The notes under the pieces were generated by a model, which saw nothing but the letters and a program-made list of their open reading frames with translations, was not told where the DNA came from and did no database searches. This document shows positions 27,362 through 36,815 of a DNA stretch of 64,000 nucleotides, piece by piece. This stretch comes from Pseudomonas lurida (GTDB lineage: Bacteria; Pseudomonadota; Gammaproteobacteria; Pseudomonadales; Pseudomonadaceae): positions 1,471,501 through 1,535,500 of the forward strand of contig NZ_PDJB01000001.1 in assembly GCF_002563895.1 (NCBI RefSeq), written 5' to 3'. How positions within the stretch are numbered: position 1 is the first letter of the stretch; the number at the start of each line of letters is the position of its first letter. The position numbers were made by a program, and so were the translations under genes.

Positions 27362-28537
27362 TCAGGTTTTCTTACGACTCGCCATCGCCGTCACCGCATA
27401 ACCGATGCACGCCGCGAGTATCGACCCCGTCAGGATTCCCATCCGGTCCTCACCCGCAAACTCACTGGCACCCGGTACGAACGCCAGGGAACCGACAAAC
27501 AGGCTCATGGTGAAGCCGATGCCGCACAGGATCGCCACGCCAAACACCTGGCCCCAGTTCGCGCCACCAGGCAGGGCCGCAAGGCCGGTCTTGATGGCCA
27601 GCCAGGTAAGGCCGAACACGCCGACGGTCTTGCCGATCAACAAGCCGGCGGCGATGCCCATAGGCACGTGGTGAGTGAAGCTTTCCAGGCTGACGCCGGT
27701 CAGGGACACGCCAGCGTTGGCGAAGGCGAACAGCGGCAGGATGCCGTAGGCCACCCATGGGTGCAGGGCATGTTCCAGCGTAAGCAACGGTGATGGCTCG
27801 GCGTTCTTGGTGCGCAGCGGGATGCAGAATGCCAATGTCACACCGGCGAGGGTGGCATGGACGCCGCTCTTGAGTACGCACACCCACAGGATCAGCCCGA
27901 CGATCAGGTAGGGCCCGAGCTTGATCACGCCCAGGCGGTTCATCGCGATCAAGGCAACCAGGCAGGCACCCGCGCCTGCGAGGGCAGCACCGGACAGGTC
28001 GGAGGAATAGAACACGGCGATCACGATGATCGCCCCCAGGTCGTCAATGATTGCCAGGGTCATCAGGAACAGTTTCAGCGACACCGGCACGCGCTTGCCC
28101 AGCAAGGCCAGCACGCCCAGGGCGAAGGCAATGTCGGTGGCCATCGGGATCGCCCAGCCAGAAAGCGCGGCCGGGTAGTCCTTGTTGATCGCCCAGTAGA
28201 TCAGCGCCGGCACCACCATGCCGCCAATGGCTGCCGCACCCGGCAGTACCACTTGCGAGGGCTTGGACAGATGACCGTCGAGCAACTCGCGCTTGACCTC
28301 AAGGCCGATCAGCAGGAAGAACAGGGCCATCAGGCCATCATTGATCCATAGCAGGGCAGGCTTGGCGATTTTCAACGCGCCTATCTGCGCCACGACCGGT
28401 ACATCGAGAAACGCGCTGTACAGGTGCGACAGCGGTGAATTGTTGATGATCAACGCCAGTGCGGCAGCCGCGATCAACAACAGACCGCTGGCGGCTTCCA
28501 GCTGGAAGAAACGGGTGAAAGTGCTACGCAGAGGCAA
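27362..28537 (-). CDS. nhaA: Na+/H+ antiporter NhaA
   Basis: 391 residues. The start is a TTG at 28537, well placed after GGAGAG; no nearby in-frame ATG fits. About 11-12 membrane helices. The transport-site aspartate pair is in [11 protein letters not shown]. Other NhaA marks are [17 protein letters not shown] near the N-terminus and [15 protein letters not shown] near the C-terminus. It exports Na+ in exchange for H+ at alkaline pH. Divergent from the cysteine-synthase-like gene across an AT-rich spacer. Confidence 0.95.
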   Translation of the reverse strand: MPLRSTFTRFFQLEAASGLLLIAAAALALIINNSPLSHLYSAFLDVPVVAQIGALKIAKPALLWINDGLMALFFLLIGLEVKRELLDGHLSKPSQVVLPGAAAIGGMVVPALIYWAINKDYPAALSGWAIPMATDIAFALGVLALLGKRVPVSLKLFLMTLAIIDDLGAIIVIAVFYSSDLSGAALAGAGACLVALIAMNRLGVIKLGPYLIVGLILWVCVLKSGVHATLAGVTLAFCIPLRTKNAEPSPLLTLEHALHPWVAYGILPLFAFANAGVSLTGVSLESFTHHVPMGIAAGLLIGKTVGVFGLTWLAIKTGLAALPGGANWGQVFGVAILCGIGFTMSLFVGSLAFVPGASEFAGEDRMGILTGSILAACIGYAVTAMASRKKT

Positions 28538-28754
28538 GGGATGCTCTCCAATCCAGGTTCAATAGGTGCGTACCCTAACCCGTACCGTTAGTTGTTAAAA
28601 CAAAAGTTATATTCTTATTTGTTATAAGCAACCGTTAGGTATCGCGTTGCGCCCAAGCCTAGCAATTGTGTGTCCGATTGAGTCGGTACTGTATCTGTGT
28701 AGCGTGTAGGAAACCCCCTAAAATCAGGGCTTAGACCTTGCAGAGAAACCCTCC
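28538..28754. promoter_or_regulatory. AT-rich divergent promoter region
   Basis: Between nhaA (minus) and the PLP enzyme (plus). It contains an unusually AT-rich island at about 28592-28630, with repeated TTGTTA/TTATAA elements (GTTGTTAAAAC, TTTGTTATAAGCAAC) in an otherwise GC-rich sequence. Two flanking copies of CCGTTAG lie near 28582 and 28630. The regulator is not identifiable from sequence alone. Confidence 0.4.
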
Positions 28755-29849
28755 ATGAGCGACCACCGTCCCTGGGCCCGCGAAGCCATTCGTATCATTG
28801 AAGCAGACTTCCAGCGCAGCGCCGACACGCATCTGATCCCCTTGCCGCTGCCGGGTTTGCCGGGTATCGAGTTGTACTTCAAGGATGAGTCCAGCCACCC
28901 CACCGGCAGCCTCAAGCACCGGCTCGCCCGCTCGCTGTTCCTGTACGCACTGTGCAACGGCTGGCTTAAGCCGGGCGCGCCGGTGATCGAAGCGTCCAGC
29001 GGTTCGACGGCGATTTCCGAAGCCTACTTTGCACGTCTGCTTGGCCTGCCATTTGTTGCGGTGATGCCGGCCACCACTTCGCAGGAAAAAATCGCGCAGA
29101 TCGCCTTCTACGGGGGCAAGAGCCACCTGGTACAGGACCCGACGCAGATCTACGCCGAATCCGAACGCCTGGCGCGAGAAAGCGGCGGTCACTTCATGGA
29201 CCAGTTCACTTACGCCGAGCGCGCCACCGATTGGCGGGCGAACAACAACATTGCCGAATCGATCTTCCAGCAGATGCGCTTCGAGCAGCATCCCGAACCG
29301 AGCTGGTTGATCTCCAGCCCCGGCACTGGCGGCACCACCGCGACCCTTGGTCGTTACGTGCGTTACCGTCAGCATTGCACCCGCGTGTTGTGTGCCGATG
29401 CCGAGCGTTCGGTGTTCTTTGACTTCTATCAGAGTGGCGATGCGAGCTTGCGTCTGGACTGCGGTTCGCGCATCGAAGGCATTGGCCGGCCACGGGTCGA
29501 GGCGTCGTTTTTGCCGAGGGTGATTGATGCGATGGTCAAGGTGCCGGATGCGTTCTCGCTGGCGGCCATGCATTACCTGGCCCAGCGGCTGGGGCGACGG
29601 GTCGGTGGCTCCAGCGGGACCAACCTGATTGGCGCCCTGGTGGCGGCGCAGCAGATGAAAGCGGCGGGGGAGTCGGGCTCGATCGTGGCGATCTTGTGTG
29701 ATGGAGGCGAGCGCTACGTCACAACCTATTACGATCAGGCGTGGCTCAAGGCCCAGGGCTATGAATTGGACGGGCTGATCGCGGCCGTTGCCGCCAGTGT
29801 CGAACGGGGTGAGCCGTTGCCGGACACCGTCTTGCGCGCAAGCATCTGA
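28755..29849 (+). CDS. PLP-dependent cysteine synthase-family protein (Cds1/cysteine desulfhydrase-like)
   Basis: 364 residues. The fold-type II PLP site is HPTGSLKHR with Lys54. The phosphate/substrate loop is [12 protein letters not shown], the glycine-rich loop [15 protein letters not shown], and the cofactor pocket is closed by [13 protein letters not shown]. It is longer than CysK/CysM and its GSTA loop matches the group that includes L-cysteine desulfhydrase Cds1. The direction (cysteine synthesis or H2S-forming breakdown) cannot be read from sequence. No serine acetyltransferase gene is nearby. Confidence 0.88.
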   Translation: MSDHRPWAREAIRIIEADFQRSADTHLIPLPLPGLPGIELYFKDESSHPTGSLKHRLARSLFLYALCNGWLKPGAPVIEASSGSTAISEAYFARLLGLPFVAVMPATTSQEKIAQIAFYGGKSHLVQDPTQIYAESERLARESGGHFMDQFTYAERATDWRANNNIAESIFQQMRFEQHPEPSWLISSPGTGGTTATLGRYVRYRQHCTRVLCADAERSVFFDFYQSGDASLRLDCGSRIEGIGRPRVEASFLPRVIDAMVKVPDAFSLAAMHYLAQRLGRRVGGSSGTNLIGALVAAQQMKAAGESGSIVAILCDGGERYVTTYYDQAWLKAQGYELDGLIAAVAASVERGEPLPDTVLRASI

Positions 29850-29870
29850 CTACAACACGTAGCACCCAAT

Positions 29871-29957
29871 GTGGGAGCGGGCTTGCTCGCGAACGCTGAG
29901 TGTCAGTCAACAGATTCATCGACTGAACCAGCGCTTTCGCGAGCAAGCCCGCTCCCC
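29871..29957. repeat. REPIN, 21-bp inverted arms
   Basis: GGGAGCGGGCTTGCTCGCGA at 29873 and its exact complement ending GCAAGCCCGCTCCC at 29956, separated by 42 bp. It sits between the 3' ends of two convergent genes. Confidence 0.9.
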
Positions 29958-29976
29958 CATTCCAGACTGCGCTGTG

Positions 29977-31590
29977 TCAGGCTGGCAGGCCCAACATATC
30001 CCGCGCCAACGCCTCGGCAATCCGAATCCCATCCACACCCGCGGACAGAATCCCGCCCGCGTAACCTGCGCCTTCACCGGCGGGGAACAAGCCTTTCACA
30101 TTCAAGCTCTGCATCGACTCGTTGCGGGTAATCCGCAGCGGCGATGAGGTGCGTGTCTCGATACCGGTCAGTACCGCGTCGTGCAGCGAATAGCCCTTGA
30201 TCTGCTTCTCGAAGGCCGGCAGTGCTTCACGGATCGCTTCGATGGCGAAGTCCGGCAAGGCCAGGGCCAAGTCACCCAGGGATACGCCGGGCTTGTAGGA
30301 CGGTTCTACACTGCCGATCGCTGTGGACGGCTTGCCAGCGATGAAATCACCCACCAACTGCGCAGGCGCCTCGTAATTGCTGCCGCCTAGGATGTAGGCG
30401 TGGGACTCCAGGCGTTCCTGCAACTCGATACCCGCCAGCGGGCCGCCTGGGTAGTCCACCTCAGGCGTGATGCCGACCACGATGCCGGAGTTGGCGTTGC
30501 GCTCGTTGCGTGAGTATTGGCTCATGCCGTTGGTGACCACGCGGTTTGGCTCGGACGTCGCCGCGACCACGGTGCCGCCTGGGCACATGCAGAAGCTGTA
30601 GACCGAGCGGCCGTTCTTGGCGTGGTGCACCAGCTTGTAGTCGGCGGCGCCGAGTTTCGGGTGCCCGGCGTATTTGCCCAGGCGCGCGGCGTCGATCAGC
30701 GATTGCGGGTGCTCGATACGGAAACCCACGGAGAATGGCTTGGCCTCCATGTATACGCCGCGCCCGTGGAGCATGCGGAAGGTGTCGCGGGCGCTGTGGC
30801 CCAGGGCCAGGATCACGTGTTTAGAGAGGATCTGCTCGCCATCGTTGACGACCACACCGTTCAACTGGCCGTCTTCGATCAGCACGTCGGTTACCCGTTG
30901 CTCGAAGCGCACTTCACCGCCCAGGGCGATGATCTGTTCGCGCATGTTTTCCACCACGCCGGTTAGGCGGAAGGTGCCGATGTGCGGTTTGCTGACGTAG
31001 AGGATTTCTTCCGGCGCGCCGGCCTTGACGAACTCGTGCAGGACTTTGCGGCCGTGGAATTTCGGATCCTTGATCTGGCTGTACAGCTTGCCGTCGGAAA
31101 AGGTCCCGGCACCGCCTTCACCGAACTGCACGTTGGACTCGGGGTTGAGCACGTTTTTTCGCCACAGGCCCCACGTGTCCTTGGTGCGCTGGCGCACTTC
31201 CTTGCCGCGCTCGAGGATGATCGGCTTGAAGCCCATTTGCGCGAGCAGCAGCCCTGCGAAGATCCCGCACGGGCCAAAGCCGACCACGATCGGGCGTTCT
31301 GTCAGGTCTTGCGGCGCCTGGCCTACGACTTTATAGCTGACATCCGGCGCCGGGTTGACGTTGCGGTCATCGGCGAACTTGAGCAGCAGGGCGGCTTCAC
31401 CCTTGACGTTCAAGTCGATGGTGTAGATGAAGCACAGCTCCGAGGATTTCTTGCGCGCATCGTAGCTGCGTTTGAACAGGGTGAAATCGAGCAGGTCATC
31501 ACTGGCGATGCCCAGGCGCTGCACGATGGCAGGCCGCAGGTCTTCTTCGGGATGGTCGATGGGCAGCTTGAGTTCGGTGATTCGTAACAT
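29977..31590 (-). CDS. FAD-dependent dehydrogenase-like protein (COG2509 type)
   Basis: 537 residues. An N-terminal 90-residue domain precedes the dinucleotide fold IVVGFGPCGIFAG (about 101-113). Further FAD contacts are NVQFGEGGAGTFSDGKLYS and, at the C-terminus, GLFPAGEGAGYAGGILSAGVDGI. YSFCMCPGG supplies a CxC pair in the middle. Members are soluble flavoproteins often called uncharacterised FAD-dependent dehydrogenases. No partner gene suggests a pathway. Confidence 0.88.
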   Translation of the reverse strand: MLRITELKLPIDHPEEDLRPAIVQRLGIASDDLLDFTLFKRSYDARKKSSELCFIYTIDLNVKGEAALLLKFADDRNVNPAPDVSYKVVGQAPQDLTERPIVVGFGPCGIFAGLLLAQMGFKPIILERGKEVRQRTKDTWGLWRKNVLNPESNVQFGEGGAGTFSDGKLYSQIKDPKFHGRKVLHEFVKAGAPEEILYVSKPHIGTFRLTGVVENMREQIIALGGEVRFEQRVTDVLIEDGQLNGVVVNDGEQILSKHVILALGHSARDTFRMLHGRGVYMEAKPFSVGFRIEHPQSLIDAARLGKYAGHPKLGAADYKLVHHAKNGRSVYSFCMCPGGTVVAATSEPNRVVTNGMSQYSRNERNANSGIVVGITPEVDYPGGPLAGIELQERLESHAYILGGSNYEAPAQLVGDFIAGKPSTAIGSVEPSYKPGVSLGDLALALPDFAIEAIREALPAFEKQIKGYSLHDAVLTGIETRTSSPLRITRNESMQSLNVKGLFPAGEGAGYAGGILSAGVDGIRIAEALARDMLGLPA

Positions 31591-31696
31591 GACGGGATCC
31601 GGTAGGCGGCGGGCAGAGAGGCCGGCTGTTTTGCAAACCGGCGATTATAAGCCCCAATGGCCGTTTCCCGTCATGTTAAAACAACGCAGGAGGGCG

Positions 31697-32368
31697 TCAG
31701 TCGTCGCGCGAACCGCCAAATGCTGCGCAACCCCGTTGCACCTGGCCATTGACGCGCAACTCGGCGGTCATGTGCTGCAGGCTGCCGCTGACCGGGTCGA
31801 CGCAACGCTGCGGGGCGACCCACAGTTCGACGTGCTGGTTGTTGGCTTCGGTCATCAGGTTGAAGCGTCCGTCACCGATTTGCTCTTCCACATACGGCAC
31901 CGCGAGGGGTGGCTGGCCTTCGCGTTCCAGCACCATGCCCTTGGCCGTGACGTTCATCGCCCAGGCCGGCTTGTGGCCGTTGGCGCGCAGGATCATGCGC
32001 TTGAAGTCCGGGTCGTTGCAGGCCGAGGTCGAGCGCTCGACGCGATAGAGTTGTTGCAGGTCCACGCTGCCCTGGGTGCCTGTAGCCACGCCGGAGAACT
32101 GGCCGCGCAGGTCGGCAAACAGTGCACCCTGCTGGCCGGCCAGGGAGGCCGCCTCCTGCAGGATGCTGGTGCCACCGGTGTCGTTGACCACGTAGTTGCG
32201 CTTGTCGTTGCACGGCTGGAACAGCAGTTTGCCGCCGACCGCCGTGAGTTCGCCCTGCATGCGGGTCAGCCCGGCGAGAGAGGGCTTGGCTGGCTCGCGG
32301 TCGAACATCTGGCAGGCGGCGAACAGGGGGAACAAGGCAAACAGAGCAAGGGTATGGGCGGCGCGCAT
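31697..32368 (-). CDS. Putative lipoprotein (COG3650-like, META-type domains)
   Basis: 223 residues from the ATG at 32368. Lipobox LFAAC. The mature part shows two related modules, one around GELTAVGGKLLFQPC and one around MNVTAKGMVLEREG. Both resemble the heat-shock HslJ/META and membrane-lipoprotein folds. Four cysteines could make disulfides. Function unknown; alone on its strand between two unrelated genes. Confidence 0.8.
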   Translation of the reverse strand: MRAAHTLALFALFPLFAACQMFDREPAKPSLAGLTRMQGELTAVGGKLLFQPCNDKRNYVVNDTGGTSILQEAASLAGQQGALFADLRGQFSGVATGTQGSVDLQQLYRVERSTSACNDPDFKRMILRANGHKPAWAMNVTAKGMVLEREGQPPLAVPYVEEQIGDGRFNLMTEANNQHVELWVAPQRCVDPVSGSLQHMTAELRVNGQVQRGCAAFGGSRDD

Positions 32369-32464
32369 TATCGGTCTCCAGACAAGTGCCGCCACGTTAC
32401 GCAGGCCTGCGCTGCATCACAACCCCGCTCGCCAGCTTCAGGCAATTCTGACAGCCGAACCTGT

Positions 32465-33064
32465 TCAGCCAACGATAAAGATCTGACCGGTTTGCAAGCC
32501 TTCCACGCTCTTCGCGTAGGCCAGCGCTACGTCGGCGCCTGGAGCCGGTTTGTAGCCACGGAAGTAAGGCGCATAGCTGTCCATGGCTTCCACCAGGACG
32601 GTCGGGCTGACAGCGTTGACGCGCAAACCGCGCGGCAATTCGATTGCCGCCGCTTTGACAAAGGCGTCAATGGCGCCGTTGACCAGCGCAGCCGAGGCGC
32701 CGGTGCGGATCGGGTCGCGGTTAAGAATGCCGCTGGTGAAGGTGAACGAAGCGCCATCGTTGGCGTAGTCGCGGCCGATCAGCAGCAGGTTGACCTGGCC
32801 CATCAGCTTGTTACGCAGGCCGAGTTCGAAGTCGGCTTCGCTCATTTCCGGCAGGGCCACGAAGTTGACGCTGCCCGCTGCGCAGATCAGCGCGTCGAAG
32901 TTGCCGGTTTGTTCGAACAGCGTGCGGATCGAAGCGCTGTCGCTGATATCCACCTGGAAGTCGCCGCCGCTGCGGCCGATGCTGATCACTTCGTGACGCT
33001 GAGCGAGTTGCGCCTTGACTGCCGAGCCGATGGTACCGCTGGCGCCAATCAATAGGATTTTCAT
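32465..33064 (-). CDS. Short-chain dehydrogenase/reductase
   Basis: 199 residues, short for an SDR; Shine-Dalgarno GGAGGAA. The nucleotide-binding motif is GASGTIG; CAAGSVNF stands for NNAG. The classical Tyr-x-x-x-Lys is not obvious: the segment after TSGILNRDPIRTG reads SAALVNGAIDAFVKAAA, with Asn in place of Tyr and Lys retained. This is a known atypical SDR subgroup. It is divergent from a LysR regulator, a pairing that usually means the regulator controls the enzyme. Confidence 0.88.
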   Translation of the reverse strand: MKILLIGASGTIGSAVKAQLAQRHEVISIGRSGGDFQVDISDSASIRTLFEQTGNFDALICAAGSVNFVALPEMSEADFELGLRNKLMGQVNLLLIGRDYANDGASFTFTSGILNRDPIRTGASAALVNGAIDAFVKAAAIELPRGLRVNAVSPTVLVEAMDSYAPYFRGYKPAPGADVALAYAKSVEGLQTGQIFIVG

Positions 33065-33168
33065 GGTGCTGTTCCTCCAGGGGGTAAGTGAGGGTTCAGT
33101 CTAGAGTGGCTTTTTGGGTGGATAAACGCGCTAATAGGCAACCTTTGGTTTTCAAATGGAAACAATCC

Positions 33169-34077
33169 ATGAGTGAGATGGATGATCTGGCAGCCTTCGC
33201 CGTGCTCATTGAGGCCGGCAGCTTTACCCTGGCCGCCGAGCAGTTGGGCTGCAGCAAAGGGCAGTTGTCCAAGCGCATCAGCCAGTTGGAAGCGCAGTTT
33301 TCAGTGGTATTGCTGCACCGCACTACCCGCAAGCTCAGCCTCACCGCCGCCGGCGCGGCGCTGTTGCCCCAGGCCCAGGCCTTGGTACTGCAAGTGGACC
33401 GTGCCCGCCAGGCACTGGCCCGGCTCAAGGATGATCTGGCGGGGCCGGTACGCATGACGGTTCCGGTGTCGTTGGGCGAAACCTTCTTCGACGGCTTGCT
33501 GCTGGAGTTCTCCAAGCAATACCCGCAGGTGCAGATCGAACTCGAGCTCAACAACAACTACCGCGACCTGGCGCGGGATGGCTTTGACCTGGGAGTACGC
33601 TCGGGCGCGACCGAAAACGAGCGCCTGGTCGCCAAGCCCCTGCTGGCCTGGCATGAGATGACCTGCGCGAGCCCGGCCTACCTTGAGCAACATGGCGAAC
33701 CACAGACACCTGCGGAGTTGGCCGGCCATACCTGTCTGCTCAACAGCCACTACAGTGGTCGTGAGGAATGGCTGTACCACCAGCAGCACGAACTCCTGCG
33801 GGTTCGGGTCAGCGGCACCTTTGCCTCCAACCACTACAACCTGTTGAAAAAGGCCGCGTTGGTCGGCGCCGGTATCGCGCGCCTGCCGTCCTACGTATTG
33901 CCGACGGAATTGGCTGACGGTCGATTGCGCTGGCTCCTTCGCGATTATCAGACGCGGAGCATGCCGATGTACTTAGTGCACCCGTATCAGGGCGGTTTGC
34001 CGCGTCGCACCCAGGTATTGGCCGATTACCTGGTGGATTGGTTCAAGCGCAGCGGCGAGGCGCTGGACCGGCTTTAG
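33169..34077 (+). CDS. LysR-family regulator (DsdC/AaeR-like group)
   Basis: 302 residues from the ATG at 33169. The N-terminal winged helix-turn-helix is FAVLIEAGSFTLAAEQLGCSKGQLSKRISQLE. The C-terminal inducer-binding domain has GPVRMTVPVSLGETFF and FDLGVRSGATENERLVAK. Divergent from the SDR at 33064, so the 104-bp spacer should carry its operator. The stop overlaps the convergent DoxX gene by 4 bp. Confidence 0.92.
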   Translation: MSEMDDLAAFAVLIEAGSFTLAAEQLGCSKGQLSKRISQLEAQFSVVLLHRTTRKLSLTAAGAALLPQAQALVLQVDRARQALARLKDDLAGPVRMTVPVSLGETFFDGLLLEFSKQYPQVQIELELNNNYRDLARDGFDLGVRSGATENERLVAKPLLAWHEMTCASPAYLEQHGEPQTPAELAGHTCLLNSHYSGREEWLYHQQHELLRVRVSGTFASNHYNLLKKAALVGAGIARLPSYVLPTELADGRLRWLLRDYQTRSMPMYLVHPYQGGLPRRTQVLADYLVDWFKRSGEALDRL

Positions 34078-34559
34078 GCGTAGCGGCGGGCGATCAGGTG
34101 ATCGATCGACAGGCGTCCTGGCCCTTTGGCCACCAGCAACAACAGCAGCGCGATCCAGGTGCCATGGGTCGGGTAGGCATCCGGGTAGACGAACAACTGG
34201 ATCACCAGCGTCATCCCGATCAGGGCCAAGGCCGAAAAACGCGTAGCGAAGCCTACAAGGATCAGCACCGGGAAAAAGTGCTCGGCAAACGCGGCCATCG
34301 GCGCTGCCACTTCCGGCGATAACAACGGCACGTGGTATTCGCTGCGAAACAGCGGCAATGTCGAGGCGGCCAGCTTCGGTTCACCGAGTTGGAAGGTGCC
34401 GTTGATGAAGTCGATGGCAAAGCCTTCGACTTTGGTTTGCCCGGACTTCCAGAACACCGCGGCAATGGAGAAGCGCGCGAGACAGGCAATCAGGCTGTAG
34501 GGGATTTGCTCGAAAAGTGCGATGAGCCGCTTGATCAGGCACGAGGGGCGGGTGTTCAT
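34074..34559 (-). CDS. DoxX-family membrane protein, last gene of the bufferin operon
   Basis: 161 residues from the ATG at 34559, which overlaps the preceding gene's stop by 4 bp. Four hydrophobic segments match the DoxX family (IPYSLIACLARFSIAAVFWKSGQTKVEG; FPVLILVGFATRFSALALIGMTLV). DoxX proteins are regular companions of DUF2282/DUF692/DUF2063 genes, perhaps in copper or redox handling at the inner membrane; the exact role is not known. Confidence 0.9.
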   Translation of the reverse strand: MNTRPSCLIKRLIALFEQIPYSLIACLARFSIAAVFWKSGQTKVEGFAIDFINGTFQLGEPKLAASTLPLFRSEYHVPLLSPEVAAPMAAFAEHFFPVLILVGFATRFSALALIGMTLVIQLFVYPDAYPTHGTWIALLLLLVAKGPGRLSIDHLIARRYA

Positions 34560-35332
34560 GGCGATACCTTTTGTTCTAGGTGCAAATGAGTGAGGGCGTT
34601 GTGGGCGATCAGCAGCGTCAGGCATTGGTGCAGGTCAAACTCGGCTGACGCGTCCAGCGCATGCTCCACGGCTTTTTCCAATGCATTGCCGCGGCCCAGG
34701 CTGTTGATGAAGGCCACTGAGCCGGGGTCGATGGCAAACACCTTGACCTCAAGCCCTTGGCGCACCACCAGCGCGCCCTGGGCATGCCAGGGATTCAGCG
34801 TGGCAAGGCCGCCCTCGGTCTGGTGCGCTGCCCATACCGCCACCACCGCATAAGGCGAATTCAGCGTGGCCAGCGACGGGTGCAGTTGCAGGCGCAGGGT
34901 TCCCAGGTTTGCCTGACCCTGTAGCGTCTGGAGCACGGCCTGCTGATCCAACGCCTGGCAGTCGGCCGCGTGATAGGCGCGGACTCGCAAGCGCTCCAAC
35001 CGTGCAACATCGGCCAGGTACGGCACGCTTTGCGCGGGTTCGAAGCCGTGGATGAACTCGGCGAGCGTGTCGCCGTACTCACTCATCAACGGGCTGGTGG
35101 GCGGGTGCGCCTGGACATAGAGGCTGGCCATGGCGCGAAAAAACGCTTCGCCCACCAATTGCAGCGTAACCGGATAAGCCGTAGCCAACGCGTTGATCAA
35201 CGAGCTGTGCACCGTGTTGCGATGCACCGAGAAACGGCTGGCCGGGTCGGCGCCATTGCTACTGAACAGGCCATCGGGGCAGGGCTGGTACGGTGCCAGC
35301 AAGGCCGCGGAAAAATCATCATGAAGGCTCAT
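34556..35332 (-). CDS. BufC/HvfC-type DUF2063 protein (MNIO partner)
   Basis: 258 residues from the ATG at 35332; overlaps both neighbours by 4 bp. The N-terminal DUF2063 DNA-binding-like domain has [34 protein letters not shown] and [18 protein letters not shown]. In related systems this protein binds the precursor peptide and delivers it to the DUF692 enzyme. The partner gene is directly upstream. Confidence 0.9.
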   Translation of the reverse strand: MSLHDDFSAALLAPYQPCPDGLFSSNGADPASRFSVHRNTVHSSLINALATAYPVTLQLVGEAFFRAMASLYVQAHPPTSPLMSEYGDTLAEFIHGFEPAQSVPYLADVARLERLRVRAYHAADCQALDQQAVLQTLQGQANLGTLRLQLHPSLATLNSPYAVVAVWAAHQTEGGLATLNPWHAQGALVVRQGLEVKVFAIDPGSVAFINSLGRGNALEKAVEHALDASAEFDLHQCLTLLIAHNALTHLHLEQKVSP

Positions 35333-36207
35333 GGACTCACCTGCGCCAGATGCCATTGGGCCTGTTGAGCCTCGGCCAGCAGCACGCTGAAGGCCGGCAC
35401 CTGGTTGTCCCGCTCGATCAGCGTTGGCATCGGGCCGACTTGAGCCAGTACTTTTTCGTACAACTGCCACACGGCGTTATCGATCGGCGCGCCGTGGTCG
35501 TCGATCAGCAAGCGATCGCCGAGGCTGTCAGTGTCTTCAGCAAAACCGGCCAGGTGAATCTCACCGACGGCGTGCAACGGCAAGGCCTCAAGGTAAGAAA
35601 GCGGATTGCGCTGGTGATTGATGCAGGAAACGTAGACGTTGTTGACGTCCAGCAGCAAACCACAGCCGGTACGTCGGATGACTTCACTGATGAAGTCCGT
35701 TTCGTCCAGGGTCGAGCGTTGGAATTGCAGGTAGGTTGACGGGTTCTCCAGCAGCATCGTCCGCTTGAGGCTGCTCTGTACCTGGTCAACGTGTTCGCAC
35801 ACCCGTTGCAGGGTGGCGTTGTCGTAGGCCAGCGGCAGCAGGTCATTGAGGAACACCGGGCCGTGGCTCGACCAGGCGAGGTGCTCGGAAAAAGAGTGGG
35901 GTTGATAACGTTCGATCAGCGTGGCCAGCCGCGCCAGGTGCTCCGGGCTCAGCGGGCCTTCGCCGCCGATGGACAGGCCCACACCGTGCAATGACAGCGG
36001 GTACTGCGCGCGGATCAACCCCAGGTAATGATGAAACGGGCCGCCGGCCACCATGTAGTTTTCGGCGTGCACTTCGAAAAAACCGATATCGGGTGAGGTC
36101 TCGAGCACTTCAACGAAGTGCTCATGCTTGAGCCCCAGCCCGGCCCGGCGTGGGAGGCCGGGCACCTGAGCCTGGGAGACGGCTTGCAGGGATGAAGGAG
36201 TCATCAT
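35329..36207 (-). CDS. BufB/HvfB-type multinuclear non-heme iron oxidase (DUF692, MNIO)
   Basis: 292 residues. TIM-barrel DUF692 with the iron-ligand segments in order: [54 protein letters not shown] and [14 protein letters not shown] enzymes rebuild cysteine side chains of RiPP precursors, forming thiooxazoles or oxazolones. The gene follows the DUF2282 precursor gene by 23 bp and is coupled to the DUF2063 gene, the standard bufferin order. The chemistry is inferred from the family. Confidence 0.93.
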   Translation of the reverse strand: MMTPSSLQAVSQAQVPGLPRRAGLGLKHEHFVEVLETSPDIGFFEVHAENYMVAGGPFHHYLGLIRAQYPLSLHGVGLSIGGEGPLSPEHLARLATLIERYQPHSFSEHLAWSSHGPVFLNDLLPLAYDNATLQRVCEHVDQVQSSLKRTMLLENPSTYLQFQRSTLDETDFISEVIRRTGCGLLLDVNNVYVSCINHQRNPLSYLEALPLHAVGEIHLAGFAEDTDSLGDRLLIDDHGAPIDNAVWQLYEKVLAQVGPMPTLIERDNQVPAFSVLLAEAQQAQWHLAQVSP

Positions 36208-36230
36208 CAGTACTCAGGTTTTGCGAGGGG

Positions 36231-36527
36231 TCAGGATTTGGCGGTGAAGGCAGCTTCCTGGCCGAAACCGGTCGGCGAGGTGGAGCTTGGGGTTTTGAGG
36301 CAAGTGCCGGCAGGGACCAGTTTCCAGGCGTTGGCCTGGTCCTTGGTTTTCGAGGTGCCGGCGCAGGACGTGCCGGCGCCTGCGGCACAATCGTTCTTGC
36401 CGGCTTCGGCGACGCCAAAGCATTTCTGCATATCGTCGGCAGCGTGGGCGGTGGTGGTCAGGGCGGACAGGCTCAAGGCGGAACCGAGGGCCAGGACGAG
36501 GCTAGCGGCGGACAGTTTGGTGGTCAT
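36231..36527 (-). CDS. Bufferin-type RiPP precursor (DUF2282 protein)
   Basis: 98 residues; Shine-Dalgarno GGAG. A Sec signal peptide ends AHA-A near residue 29. Four cysteines (36, 47, 55, 76) lie in the DUF2282 pattern [20 protein letters not shown] and VPAGTC. Type 1 bufferins are exported peptides with a signal peptide whose cysteines are modified by a DUF692 enzyme and then bind copper. The enzyme, its partner and DoxX follow directly. Start of a four-gene operon; a candidate promoter lies at 36586-36609. Confidence 0.92.
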   Translation of the reverse strand: MTTKLSAASLVLALGSALSLSALTTTAHAADDMQKCFGVAEAGKNDCAAGAGTSCAGTSKTKDQANAWKLVPAGTCLKTPSSTSPTGFGQEAAFTAKS

Positions 36528-36585
36528 GGTGTATCTCCAGCAGTGGGTTGAGTTAGCGGGCTTGAGTGCCTGCTTGTACCACTAG

Positions 36586-36609
36586 AGACAGCACGACGGA
36601 ATCCGTTAC
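36586..36609 (-). promoter_or_regulatory. Candidate ECF-type promoter for the bufferin operon
   Basis: On the minus strand GTAAC (36609-36605) is followed 15 bp later by GTCT (36589-36586), about 60 bp ahead of the precursor ATG. This layout is like ECF sigma promoters reported for DUF2282 operons. A short palindrome ACGGA-A-TCCGT overlaps the upstream half. No sigma or anti-sigma gene is adjacent. Confidence 0.4.
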
Positions 36610-36666
36610 AAGCCCGTCGAAAATAATTTCAGGTCTTTTACGATTCAAGCGTCACACAAAGCAAAC

Positions 36667-36783
36667 GTGGGAGCGGGCTGGTGTGGGAGCGTGGCTTGCC
36701 CGCGATAGCGGCACCTCGGTTTTTCAGTTGCACCGAGGTGATGCTTTCGCGGGCAAGCCAGCTTCCACACAAGCCGCTCCCAC
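36667..36783. repeat. Large nested REPIN
   Basis: Left arm 36667-36705 and right arm 36747-36783 are near-complementary over about 37 bp (GTGGGAGCGG ... CTTGCCCGCGA). They enclose an inner hairpin CACCTCGG/CCGAGGTG (36712-36719 / 36733-36740). It lies between the liv operon end and the bufferin operon promoter. Confidence 0.88.
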
Positions 36784-36815
36784 CTGTTTGATCCGGTTCC
36801 TACAGCAACCTTCTC

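Noticed and set aside
31472..33055. Open frame of 527 codons on the plus strand
   Set aside because: Runs across three genuine minus-strand genes and the gaps between them, with no motif.
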